The notes: generated by a model from the sequence alone, not told the origin. 42,383 nt of DNA from Hydrogenophilales bacterium (GCA_902601765.1 CACKOO010000009.1:1-42383); one strand, 5' to 3'; counted from the stretch's first letter, positions 26,919-35,919 are shown. A program made the numbers and translations.

Positions 26919-28097
26919 CTAGCGTGCTCTTCCTCTCATAGACCCAGGAGTTCCTGGAAAATATATACGTGTGTTAGTATCAATCAAAAATTGTTCGTCG
27001 ACGCGGTATACCCTAAGGTGTTTTTCTCTAAAACTACTAACGTATACATGGCTTCCATCTCCTGAAAATGCCACCCCCTCCGGCAGACCGGTAATACTTA
27101 TTGTTTGAATTGGTTTGAGATTCCCGTTATCAGTTTTAAAAACCACAATTTCCCCCGGCTTTTCATGTGCCCAATGGTCGGTCGGTAGAATTGAGTCTCC
27201 CCCTAGAAGCAATGCGATTGCGATATCGCCTTTGGGACTAATTGCAAAACCCTCTGGCGCATCTCCTGCGGTAAAATAATTTTCTACAAATGGTCTCGGC
27301 CCGCCATTCAATCTTATAACTACGAGAGGATCTGCATGGCCATCAGAGTATCCATTATTTCCGGTGTGGGCCACTACGGCGAAAGACCCGTCCGGGTGTA
27401 CATCAATATTATACGGAAACTGCCCCACCGGCATGTCATAGCTTGAATTATAGGTAACGCGTGTGCCATTTATCGAAAGTACGCCGATTTTATTTGTTGA
27501 ATTTTTTACAATGAGCGCTCTCCTCTCATCGGGGGTAATTGCAACAGCCGCTACCTCATCATTCACAGCGACGGTTTGAACCAGTTTTGCCACCTTACCA
27601 TCAATTGAAATAACACTAACTGACTTATCAGCTCTATTAGCAATCAAAGCAAATGTCCCCGATGAGCTAATTGCGATACCAGATGGTTGTTGGCCTACCT
27701 GAACCGTATCAATCAAAACAGGTTTGTTTTGCTCAAGATCAATAATAAAAAGACGGTTATCAGGTAATGGTTTCCATTTGTCATCTTTGAGTTCCCATTT
27801 CATAGCACTAGTAACAAGTGCAAGGTTCTCGTCCGGAGTTATCTGCAGATTAGTAGGAGGGCCAAAAAGCGAATTCGAAAGCACAAGATTTGCAGCCAGT
27901 ACTGGGTTCGCAGGGTCTGTGATATCAAGAATGGTTACGATGTCATTCCCCGGTTTGACGAAGTCAATTTTTCCCGGTATCGAGATCTGGACTTTACTAT
28001 CAATGCCATTCAAAAGAAATGATCGCTCAGACGGAGCCGAACTCGTGCTGTTTAGAATAAACAAAGTTAACATCGCAATTCTTAAAAACTTGGACAC
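26919..28097 (-). CDS. Secreted YVTN/YncE-like beta-propeller protein
   Basis: 392 residues with a signal peptide (MSKFLRIAMLTLFILNSTSS). Seven-bladed-propeller repeats run through the chain, seen as ISSSGTFALIANRADKSVSVI, ITPDERRALIVKN, VHPDGSFAVVAHTG, ISPKGDIAIALLLGG and FSGDGSHVYVSSFREKHLRVY. This is the P-D-G-x-x-A-x-V-x-N pattern of YncE and lactonase-type propellers. No enzyme motif is visible, so a binding or scaffold role in the periplasm is likely. The gene is preceded by a CCTCCCC-complement ribosome site (GGGGAGG) on its own strand. Confidence 0.82.
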   Translation of the reverse strand: MSKFLRIAMLTLFILNSTSSAPSERSFLLNGIDSKVQISIPGKIDFVKPGNDIVTILDITDPANPVLAANLVLSNSLFGPPTNLQITPDENLALVTSAMKWELKDDKWKPLPDNRLFIIDLEQNKPVLIDTVQVGQQPSGIAISSSGTFALIANRADKSVSVISIDGKVAKLVQTVAVNDEVAAVAITPDERRALIVKNSTNKIGVLSINGTRVTYNSSYDMPVGQFPYNIDVHPDGSFAVVAHTGNNGYSDGHADPLVVIRLNGGPRPFVENYFTAGDAPEGFAISPKGDIAIALLLGGDSILPTDHWAHEKPGEIVVFKTDNGNLKPIQTISITGLPEGVAFSGDGSHVYVSSFREKHLRVYRVDEQFLIDTNTRIYFPGTPGSMRGRAR

Positions 28098-28607
28098 GTT
28101 CGCCTCCCCTAATTGAATTTAACGTTTTACCACAATTTTTATTTTAAGGTGCTCATTCTATTACATATACCCCCACTAAAATGTGAATTGTAGAAGGAGT
28201 TGAGAATTATTTTTTTAATATGAAAAAACAATGGTTTAGAATAGCATATTGCCTAAGCATAGTATAATGAAGATAGTAGAGTTCCTACAATAGCCCCTAG
28301 GCTATAAGCTAGGATTATCGAAATGCTTGATAATAACAAAAGAAATCATCGTCAAAGAATTACCCAAAGAGAAGTTAGAAAGAAATCTTCTATAACGGCT
28401 TGATGGCTTTTTAAAAAATCCACACTTATGAAACTAATTCTGAGGAGTTGTGGGTTTGCTTTAAACTAATTACCTAGCTTCCCTACTAATCATTAACCAA
28501 CTAGCTTCTCTGCAGTTAGTACACGACTGTAACCTCTCTGCATTTCCCTTACCAAAACCCAAAGTTCAACTACCTAATTGATCATTGTCAGCGTCATTAA
28601 ACTTAAA
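28098..28607. other. Intergenic region, nothing recognised
   Basis: No gene; CTAGCTTC occurs twice within 35 bases near 28468 and 28500, probably by chance. Confidence 0.4.
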
Positions 28608-28808
28608 CTACTTGCTAGGAACACATTTGAAAACATTGTGGTAATCTTCCCGAGTATTTGGGTCTATATCGTAGAAATTCTTTCCATGCCTCTGGCTGGC
28701 TAAATAGCTCGCTCTTACTCCAAGGCTAATACAATCATCGTGGGACTGATAACGTAAACCAGTGTCCCATACACCCGACATAAGTATGGCGACTAAAGCC
28801 CATTTCAT
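28608..28808 (-). CDS. Small exported protein of unknown function
   Basis: 66 residues: a short hydrophobic start (MKWALVAILMSGVW), then YQSHDDCISLGVRASYL and a C-terminal FKCVPSK. Small proteins with a Lys-Trp signal-like start, a D-E-C-x-x-x motif in the first helix and a final C-V-P are common in marine bacteria and have no assigned role; the Cys pair may be oxidised. No clear ribosome binding site, so moderate confidence. Confidence 0.45.
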   Translation of the reverse strand: MKWALVAILMSGVWDTGLRYQSHDDCISLGVRASYLASQRHGKNFYDIDPNTREDYHNVFKCVPSK

Positions 28809-29354
28809 GTGGTAAGTATTTCTTTAAGCCCGACCAAAAGGTTCTCGCAGTCCCCCAGCTTATCGTCATGCATCATAAATTAACTCATAAACCTTCATCT
28901 TCCGATCTATTAGTGCAGTAAGCATCGCCTTAACCTTTAGATTAACAGTTTTTTAGTTCCCCGATCTCCTTGTGTCCATCCAACGCCAAACCTCCAAAGC
29001 ATTATCCCACAATCCAACTTAAGAAGTAGGGTAAATAAAAATTCACCTGGATCGTAACCAGAAAAAAAGATAAGAAATAGGTCTATGGTAGCGATGAAAG
29101 ACTTTTTTTATTTGATTGACATATTTAATATCTGATGGAGTCTCGGGGTACTTTATGTGTAAGGTGAAAATGACGGTTACTCCTCCACATCATGGATTAA
29201 CGAGTTAGACAGCAATTTTATATGACGGTCTCTTCAAAAGGACATCATAGGATTGATAAATAAACTTTTGTCTCCTTGACGATACTTTATTAGACGTTTA
29301 ATGTTTGTTGCTGTATCAAGTTAACATTACCTAATTTCATGAGGGTGGGAGGAT
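28809..29354. other. Intergenic region upstream of the TPR-cyclase
   Basis: No gene. TCTCGGGGTACTTTA at about 29140-29154 resembles the GGGGTATATTTA box of the other cyclases but lacks the rest of the element. A strong ribosome site GGGAGGAT precedes the ATG at 29355. Confidence 0.35.
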
Positions 29355-31274
29355 ATGGCAGAGCAAAAAAGAAAATCAGCGACCATCCTAGCGATGGACG
29401 TTGTAAGTTACTCAGCTAAGATGAGTAAAGATGAGGCCGCTACTGTTTCCGAGTTGAGAGTTTGCCAGGAAATTATCGAACAGGTTACGTTGGCAAAAGA
29501 CGGTAGGATTTTTAATACAGCAGGGGACTCTTTCATGATTGAGTTTACGACGACGATTGGAGCGTTGGAGACTGCTATTCAGATTCAGGAAAAAGTAGCA
29601 CAGCATAATGAAGATGTTCCAAATGAACAGCGTCTCGAGTTTCGCATGGGAGTAAATATGGGAGACGTAACGATTGACGGGGAAAATCTGCTCGGTGATG
29701 GGGTAAATATTGCAGCAAGGCTTGAGGGTATTGCACCTCCTGCTGGGATTTGTATTTCCGAGGCGGTTTATTCGACAGTAAAAGGGAAATTGAAGTGTTC
29801 TTTTATCGACAAAGGAACACAAAATCTAAAAAATATAGAAGATCCAGTGAGAGTTTACTTTGCAAATGTGAAGTTTGGATCTGTTGACCCAAGCAAATTC
29901 AAGATACCAACTTCTGGGCAATCATCTAAAAAAATGAACTTGGTTGGTGTGGTGGCGCTAGTTATTGTTCTAATGATTGGTTACCTAGGATTCTTTGCTA
30001 AACCTGGGGATGAAGTTGCAAATTTCAATAAGATAGCCGTTTTGCCACTAGAGAGTATTAATGGTGGTGCCGAAGAAAAAAGTTTGGCTGTAGGTTTATC
30101 CAAAGATCTCGGTAGCGGCATTGCAAGATCTTCCAAGGGACTAGTTGTTGTCGCACTTAATGAGGTGCCGGATGATGTTTCCAAAGTAGGCAATTCGACG
30201 GGAGCTAAATATATTGTAAGTGGAAATGTGAGGCAAGCTGGCACAGCAATCAGAGTGGGTGTAACCCTGATAGATGCAACTGACTTGTCCACCATATGGA
30301 CCGATACTTACGATCGAGAGATGGATGCCGGTAATATTTTTGCCTTGCAGGATGAAATTGTAAGTATGGTCGTAAATCAGCTTGTAGGTGCTGGTGCAGT
30401 GCTTAGCAAAGATCTAAATAAACAAATCGGGTCAAAAGGAACGGAGAATTTGACTGCCTATGAATGTGTGAATTATGTGCGTAGTGAAGTAATGAACACC
30501 TTCTCTGCTGAGAATAACCAAAAGGCAATCGACTGTCTTAAGGTAGCTGTTGCCTCTGACCCGTCCTACGCAGAGGCTTGGATACAATATGCGGCAGTGA
30601 CCAGCTGGGCTTATTCTCAACGTTGGGGCGGCGGTAAAGAAGATCTAAAAGACGCAGCTAACTTTGCGGAAAAAGCCATCAGCCTAGATCCCGAATATGG
30701 CGCGGCTCATGCGATGCGCGCAGAGATAGCATACTATGACGGGGATTGGTCGAAAATGTATGATGCGGCAGATAAAGCCCTGGATCTTAGTCCGGGAGAC
30801 CCAACTGTAGTTGGTAAATCGGCATGGTATAATGCATTTGGAGGGGATTGCACGGATAAAGAAATTAGTGATACACAATCACCCCGAGATACCTACGAGG
30901 ACGGTAGTTGTCGGTGGCACAAGGGCTGCTGGGAACTAGGGCTTCGAGCCCACCAGCTGGACGGTGCCAACTATGATCCTTGGGATAATTATTTATTATG
31001 TAACTGCTATAATGCCTTAGGTGATGGTCAAAATGCACTGAAAGTTATAACAATGGTACCCGCTCCTGGATATCATTGGTGGGATTTACAAACTGGCATT
31101 GCTCATCATCTGACTGGAAATACTGAGGATGCAAAAATTCACTTGGTGAGGGCCCAACAGTCTTTGGGTAGTCACAAGCTAACTGACCTTTATCCCCACT
31201 TCCAAATATGGAATATGCACGAGCAAATTTGGCCTATCTATGAGCCTATCTTAAAGAAGTATGGTTTTATTTAG
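29355..31274 (+). CDS. Adenylate/guanylate cyclase with TM, TolB-like and TPR domains
   Basis: 639 residues. Order: cyclase domain (about 5-175), one membrane segment (about 194-214, NLVGVVALVIVLMIGYLGFF), a TolB-like/FlgO-type domain starting KIAVLPLESINGG (about 226-345) and TPR-like repeats (about 375-600). This architecture is common in rhizobia and other proteobacteria. Catalytic residues: metal Asp15 and Asp58, Asn118 and Arg122 present. The adenine-selecting Lys position is Asn54 (GRIFNTAGDSF, where GR-x-x-K-T-x-GD is usual), and Asp115 lies in LLGDGVN. Substrate choice is therefore uncertain. It is not a member of the four-paralogue family and lacks their promoter element. Confidence 0.9.
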   Translation: MAEQKRKSATILAMDVVSYSAKMSKDEAATVSELRVCQEIIEQVTLAKDGRIFNTAGDSFMIEFTTTIGALETAIQIQEKVAQHNEDVPNEQRLEFRMGVNMGDVTIDGENLLGDGVNIAARLEGIAPPAGICISEAVYSTVKGKLKCSFIDKGTQNLKNIEDPVRVYFANVKFGSVDPSKFKIPTSGQSSKKMNLVGVVALVIVLMIGYLGFFAKPGDEVANFNKIAVLPLESINGGAEEKSLAVGLSKDLGSGIARSSKGLVVVALNEVPDDVSKVGNSTGAKYIVSGNVRQAGTAIRVGVTLIDATDLSTIWTDTYDREMDAGNIFALQDEIVSMVVNQLVGAGAVLSKDLNKQIGSKGTENLTAYECVNYVRSEVMNTFSAENNQKAIDCLKVAVASDPSYAEAWIQYAAVTSWAYSQRWGGGKEDLKDAANFAEKAISLDPEYGAAHAMRAEIAYYDGDWSKMYDAADKALDLSPGDPTVVGKSAWYNAFGGDCTDKEISDTQSPRDTYEDGSCRWHKGCWELGLRAHQLDGANYDPWDNYLLCNCYNALGDGQNALKVITMVPAPGYHWWDLQTGIAHHLTGNTEDAKIHLVRAQQSLGSHKLTDLYPHFQIWNMHEQIWPIYEPILKKYGFI

Positions 31275-31391
31275 TTAGATTAGCTGGGTTATTTGCGAAA
31301 TGGCAATCGATGGGCTTAATCTTGATTGGGTTGAATCCATATTAACTAATTTCTGCCAATTTAAGTTAGTCCTACAATTAATTATCCAGTC

Positions 31392-31452
31392 GTAATGCGG
31401 TCATTGCCAGGAACGGTAAAAAATAAGTGACGCGTAGCTTGGGGTATATTCC
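31392..31452 (+). promoter_or_regulatory. Shared promoter element upstream of cyclase C (plus-facing half)
   Basis: TAATGCG (31393-31399), 15 bases, GGTAAAAAATAAGTGA (31415-31430), 10 bases, GGGGTATATTCC (31441-31452). The minus-facing -10 is CATTAC instead of TATTAT. Here the left neighbour is on the plus strand, so there is nothing to drive leftward. Confidence 0.65.
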
Positions 31453-31492
31453 ACAGAATTTATTAAAATTAACCAAAATAAAGATTAAAACT

Positions 31493-33052
31493 ATGAGGAA
31501 AAAAACGGTAACCGTTAAAGGAAGTGTAATTTTATCTACTATCAAAACTATGGAGAGCTTTGGTGATATCGGTGGTGAATTCTTAGCAGATCATGGGGTA
31601 ATCGAAATTAATGAAAATGATGATTACCCTTATGAGCTTCGTAATGAGTTACACAAAACTGTTTTAGATCGTTTTGGTGAAATAGCTTTAACAGCATTTG
31701 GCTTTAATCATGCTGAATCTTTTCAACCGGTAGTTCTTGAGGAAACGCAAAAAGAATATACGCGTAACATAAGAAATTTAGAAGATGATGTTCGGTCAAA
31801 AAATAATAAGGCACTTAAAAATATTCTAAACTGTTTGTCTAGTTGTCTCGATATAAACATGAAAAAAAATAGTTACAGCACAGATATAAAATATGGAGCA
31901 AAAGTTGACTGTATCGATGAAAATTTTTTTCGATTGTCCATGGTTACCGCCTCAGTGGCATATCAAAAATATTTTTACTTAGGAGTGCTACGTTTTCATT
32001 GCGCGAGATTATTTGAGAAATTTTGGAAATATGAACTTGTAATTGATGACGAAAGTTTAGTCGAGGGAAAAGGTTATACAAAGCTAGTTTTTGGTATTAA
32101 ATTTTTGAAATCTGCTTCTGATGCATCCCAATCAGAAATTGTCATCAATAGTAAAATGCATATTAGGGATTTGTTGATTAGAAATGTCTTGCTAGACTCA
32201 GAAAAACAGAAAAAAGAATCAGAAAAACAAAAAATAAAAGTCGAGAATTTACTAAAACAATTAGGAAAATATACTCCGCCACAAATAAAAAAAGCTTTGG
32301 AGAAAGGGGATTACGATTCAACTATCGCTACTCGAAGAAAAAAAATATCAATGTTCTTTAGTGATATTAAAAACTTCACATCTACGTCTGAGGGGTTGCA
32401 GCCAGAGGATTTAACGAAATACCTTAATGAATATTTTTCAGAGATGACTACGATTGCATTAGATTGCGGAGCCACCATTGATAAGTATATTGGGGATGCG
32501 ATGATGGTGTTTTTTGGTGATCCGGAAAGCAAGGGAGAAAGAGAGGATGCGAGAGCCTGCGTAGAGATGGCTTTAAGAATGCAAGATAGGATGAAACACC
32601 TTCAGGGGAAATGGAGTAACGAGGGGTTTGCTGATCCGTTTCAAGTTCGGATGGGGATTAACACGGGATATTGTAATGTGGGCAATTTCGGCAGTGAACA
32701 AAGACTTACCTATACGATTATTGGTGGTGAGGTAAATGTTGCACAAAGGTTGGAGGCTAGCGCGGATGCCAATGGAATATTGATGTCTTACGAAACCTAT
32801 GCCCATGCTCAGGATATGATAAAAGTAGAAGAGCGTGATGCGATTAAAATGAAGGGAATTAGCAGAGAGATTAAGTTGTTCTCGGTTGTTGGAAGAAAAA
32901 ATGACAAGAAGAATAAAAATTGTAAAGTCAAAAAAGAACCGTCCAAGAAAGAACCATCTCGGGTCTCTAGATTAGAAAAAGATGTATTACGCATAGAAAA
33001 TAACTTGCACAATTTGAATGAAAAAGTGAATTTAGTTTTAAAAAAACTATAA
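31493..33052 (+). CDS. Class IIIb adenylate cyclase with divergent N-terminal input domain (paralogue C)
   Basis: The frame is open from a GTG at 31427, but that codon lies inside the conserved promoter box (AAGTGA), so the ATG at 31493 (MRKKTVTVKGSVIL) is the start, giving 519 residues. The N-terminal block has VILSTIKTMESFGDIGG and YPYELRNELHKTVLDRFGEIALTAFGF. The middle is variable, then a charged coiled linker (about 235-255) and QLGKYTPPQI (256-265). In the catalytic domain Asp291, Lys331 and Asp335 are identified, with YTIIGGEVNVAQRLE downstream. The tail contains a KKEPSKKEPS repeat and ends LKKL. ATP to cAMP is expected. Confidence 0.9.
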   Translation: MRKKTVTVKGSVILSTIKTMESFGDIGGEFLADHGVIEINENDDYPYELRNELHKTVLDRFGEIALTAFGFNHAESFQPVVLEETQKEYTRNIRNLEDDVRSKNNKALKNILNCLSSCLDINMKKNSYSTDIKYGAKVDCIDENFFRLSMVTASVAYQKYFYLGVLRFHCARLFEKFWKYELVIDDESLVEGKGYTKLVFGIKFLKSASDASQSEIVINSKMHIRDLLIRNVLLDSEKQKKESEKQKIKVENLLKQLGKYTPPQIKKALEKGDYDSTIATRRKKISMFFSDIKNFTSTSEGLQPEDLTKYLNEYFSEMTTIALDCGATIDKYIGDAMMVFFGDPESKGEREDARACVEMALRMQDRMKHLQGKWSNEGFADPFQVRMGINTGYCNVGNFGSEQRLTYTIIGGEVNVAQRLEASADANGILMSYETYAHAQDMIKVEERDAIKMKGISREIKLFSVVGRKNDKKNKNCKVKKEPSKKEPSRVSRLEKDVLRIENNLHNLNEKVNLVLKKL

Positions 33053-33257
33053 TTACTCGATCAAATTGTTACAAACTATTCCTTACAATTACGAAGATTT
33101 TTTCAGATTGTAAGTATCTGTATATTTATGTGATTAGAGAAATAAGAAAAACAACTATTCATAATTTAAGATAATTCATATTATATCAAAGCCGGTTAGG
33201 AGAAAGTCATAACCAAAGCCACACAAGATGGCCACCACAAAAAGCAGTATTTTCAAA

Positions 33258-33620
33258 TTAGTCTATTTGGAACTTCTCGCAGGTAGCAAAGTTTACTATT
33301 ACGGCTCCTTTACTTGAGATTAATGTGGTAAAAGTTCGCGCTAATCTGTTATTTTTCTCGTGAAATATTGAGGAACCCCTAAGATTTCTAGCCGAGAAGT
33401 TAGCAGAATCTTGCTGGACTATCTCCTCAGTATAGCCACCAGAAAAAACAATCTTTGTTGGTTGCCATTCGAATTTGAATTTATGTGTTTTATTAATAGT
33501 AGTTTGATTTTTTGAAGTAACAGTTAGATTGGTGTCCGTAACACAATAATAAACATCACCCACACCAGCATGGGTAGCTGAGAATTCGAGAAGGATTAAA
33601 AGTACTAGTAGTTTTCCCAT
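33258..33620 (-). CDS. Small secreted protein of unknown function
   Basis: 120 residues. Signal peptide MGKLLVLLILLEFSATHA, then GVGDVYYCVTDTNLTV, a THKFKFEWQPTKIVFSGG strand pair, and a last Cys (FATCEKFQ). The two Cys residues may pair. It is not of the adhesin-E-like pattern and resembles other short periplasmic beta proteins with a Y-Y-C start. A shared promoter element lies 167 bp upstream facing it. It converges with cyclase C. Confidence 0.65.
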   Translation of the reverse strand: MGKLLVLLILLEFSATHAGVGDVYYCVTDTNLTVTSKNQTTINKTHKFKFEWQPTKIVFSGGYTEEIVQQDSANFSARNLRGSSIFHEKNNRLARTFTTLISSKGAVIVNFATCEKFQID

Positions 33621-34023
33621 ACCGGCGAGACAATTTCCCCAATCTTCATAAAAATAATCATTCCGATTATATAAAAAATGACAAGCGCGTAGCTACCTAG
33701 AAATGTACTAAAAATTACTTTAGATATATCTTTCACAATTGCTTGACCTTAATAGTCTACCTAATGCGATTTATAATTATCAAATAATAATACCGCTATT
33801 TTCAGGATAGGTAAAAAATAAGTGATGTAGGGTATTTAGGGATATATTTATTCGAACTGAGAAGACGCTATGCATAATTACTTTTTCTTTTGAAATTTCT
33901 AACACTATTAATAACAACTCAAGATTTGGAAGGGAGTCTCCAGGAGAAAATTGAAGATATCTTTGCACTAGACACCATTAATTTTCTAGGCACATTTTTA
34001 CCAGATACTCTATGATGTGATTT
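33621..34023. other. Intergenic region holding an intact promoter element, no gene
   Basis: Besides the element at 33787-33850, nothing protein-like is seen. The stretch 33870-34010 has stops in all plus frames; it could be the remains of a short gene. Confidence 0.4.
33787..33850. promoter_or_regulatory. Shared promoter element, complete, not followed by a cyclase
   Basis: TAATACC (33788-33794), 15 bases, GGTAAAAAATAAGTGA (33810-33825, identical to the copy before cyclase D), 13 bases, GGGATATATTTA (33839-33850). Minus-facing -35 TTTACC and -10 TATTAT with a 17-bp spacer. The flanking genes are a small secreted protein (minus) and a nitroreductase (plus, 173 bp on). Confidence 0.65.
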
Positions 34024-34593
34024 ATGACAATAAATAATAGTTTTTTCTCAAGTCGAAGATCTGTTACTGCAAAGAAAATGATACCAAATCCAATAAATCC
34101 TGAAGATTTGGAAATAATCTTAGCGGCAGGAATTAGGGTGCCAGACCATGGAGCTTTAAATCCTTGGAAACTAGTTGTAATTCAGGGGAGTAGATTAAAA
34201 GAATTAGATGAAGAGATAGTTTTAACAGAATTTAAAAAAGATAATCAAAATGCTTCTCAAAGGGAAATTGAAATTGAGTCAACTAGACTTCAGCGGGGTG
34301 GGGTGGTTATAGCTGTATTATCTAAACCCATTTATCATCCAAAGATACCTGAGTGGGAAATGCAATTATCTTCTGGCGCTGTATGTATGAATTTACTGAA
34401 TTGTGCTCAGTCCATGGGCTATGCTGCCCAGTGGCTGACTGAGTGGTATGCTTATAACGATATAATGCTAAAAAGGTTAGGAGGAAATATCAATCAAGAT
34501 AAAATTGCTGGATTCATTTATATCGGTACGAAGAACGAGGAGCCTACTGAACGAAGGCGTCCAGATCCAAATAACGTGATTACTTATTTATAA
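34024..34593 (+). CDS. Nitroreductase family protein, YdjA-like
   Basis: 189 residues, the minimal nitroreductase fold. FMN-binding Arg pair in FSSRRSVTAKKM at the N-terminus, then the hallmark GIRVPDHGALNPWKLVVIQG (P-D-H-G-x-L-x-P-W), GAVCMNLLNCAQSMGYAAQWLTEW in the middle, and AGFIYIGTKNEEPTERRRPD at the end. Such small dimeric flavoproteins reduce nitro or quinone compounds with NAD(P)H; the natural substrate is unknown. It lies 138 bp before the enolase-superfamily gene on the same strand, and both are distinctly AT-rich. Confidence 0.92.
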   Translation: MTINNSFFSSRRSVTAKKMIPNPINPEDLEIILAAGIRVPDHGALNPWKLVVIQGSRLKELDEEIVLTEFKKDNQNASQREIEIESTRLQRGGVVIAVLSKPIYHPKIPEWEMQLSSGAVCMNLLNCAQSMGYAAQWLTEWYAYNDIMLKRLGGNINQDKIAGFIYIGTKNEEPTERRRPDPNNVITYL

Positions 34594-34731
34594 ATTAGAC
34601 TTTTTTATCATCATTAGAAAAAATGTAAACTCCGAAGCAGTTATCTTTTTATACCTGTTGTATCGACTGTTCCATCGAGCTAATTACTTTGAGTCCAACA
34701 TCAGAATAAATTTTGCGAAAAGGGGGAACTT

Positions 34732-35919
34732 ATGAAAATAAAAAAATATGAAATTAAGCATTGTAATGCGGGATGGAGAGATTTCTCTTTCTTAAAAATT
34801 GTAACAGATGAAGGTATTTCAGGTATTTCAGAATATAACGAATGTTATGGAAGCCCTGGATTAAGTACAATCATCAGAAGGTTCATGGATAAAATTGTGG
34901 ACCATGACCCTATTTGTCATGAAAAAATTCACCAATTTTTATATGCTTCCTCTAGACAAGCCCCAGGAGGAATAGCTCAACAAGCTATTGCAGCTATAGA
35001 AAATGCATTGCTTGACATTAAAGGAAAATATTTAAATGTTCCTGTACACACATTATTAGGAGGTGCAATCAGAGATAAGCTACCCCTATATTGGTCTCAT
35101 TGTGGTACATATAGAATTTCAGAAGAATTATCCAAAATAATGAAAAAACCTCAAGTCAAAACGCTTGAAGATTTAAAACAACTAGGAAAAGATGTCAAGG
35201 ATGCAGGGTATAAAGGTCTTAAAACTAATATTTTTACTTTTGCACAAACACCTATATTGGAAATGCAAGGTTTTGGTCGTGATTCAGGATGGCCAGAACT
35301 TAACGTTGATAAGCACATAATTAATGGACTAATCAAGCAAATTGACTCCCTAAGATCAGGGGCAGGGGATGATATGGGCATACACTTAGATCTAAATTTC
35401 AACTTCAAGACTGAGGGCTATTTGCAAATTACTAGGGCGCTTGATGATCTAAAGTTAACTTGGTTTGAAATTGATCTATATCATCCCGAAGGCTTACGAA
35501 GAATAAGAGATGCTAACAAAACTCCAATTGCCTCATGTGAATCTTTATTTGGCATTAGAGAATTTAGACCATTTTTTGAAAACGCGTCTATGGATGTGGC
35601 TATTATTGATATTCCATGGAATGGAATATGGCTAGGAATGAAAATTGCGGCAATTGCTGAATCTTATGAAACAAATGTTGCACCTCATAATTTTTATGGA
35701 AACCTATCTACACTTATGAGTGCTCATTTTTGTGCAGCTGTCCCTAATTTTCGAGTGATGGAAATAGATCCAGATGATGTTCCATGGAAAGATGATATTT
35801 TGACATGGAAACCTGAAATAATTAATGGAGATTTATTAGTTCCACATAAACCTGGTTGGGGCGCTGAACTAAATGAAGAAATATTTAATATGCACCCACC
35901 AAAGTTTATAGAAGAATAA
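34732..35919 (+). CDS. Mandelate racemase/muconate lactonizing enzyme family (enolase superfamily) protein
   Basis: 395 residues. N-terminal capping domain (1-125) with the ISEYNECYGSPG flexible loop and the GGIAQQAIAAIENALLDIKGK helix. Barrel metal ligands are Asp220 (HLDLN), Glu246 (WFEID) and Glu270 (SCES). Lys164 in GLKTN is at the second-strand base position, and His319 (APHNFYGN) is at the seventh-strand His, so the active site looks like the mandelate-racemase/acid-sugar-dehydratase type. A Shine-Dalgarno AAGGGGG precedes the ATG. It probably abstracts the alpha proton of an acid sugar or similar carboxylate; the substrate is undetermined. Confidence 0.9.
   Translation: MKIKKYEIKHCNAGWRDFSFLKIVTDEGISGISEYNECYGSPGLSTIIRRFMDKIVDHDPICHEKIHQFLYASSRQAPGGIAQQAIAAIENALLDIKGKYLNVPVHTLLGGAIRDKLPLYWSHCGTYRISEELSKIMKKPQVKTLEDLKQLGKDVKDAGYKGLKTNIFTFAQTPILEMQGFGRDSGWPELNVDKHIINGLIKQIDSLRSGAGDDMGIHLDLNFNFKTEGYLQITRALDDLKLTWFEIDLYHPEGLRRIRDANKTPIASCESLFGIREFRPFFENASMDVAIIDIPWNGIWLGMKIAAIAESYETNVAPHNFYGNLSTLMSAHFCAAVPNFRVMEIDPDDVPWKDDILTWKPEIINGDLLVPHKPGWGAELNEEIFNMHPPKFIEE

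Noticed and set aside
31427..31492. GTG upstream start for cyclase C
   Set aside because: The GTG is part of the conserved AAGTGA promoter box; the ATG at 31493 begins the conserved domain.
33780..33968. 62-codon minus-strand frame over the orphan promoter element
   Set aside because: Lies across the conserved promoter boxes, so its apparent coding is explained by the element.
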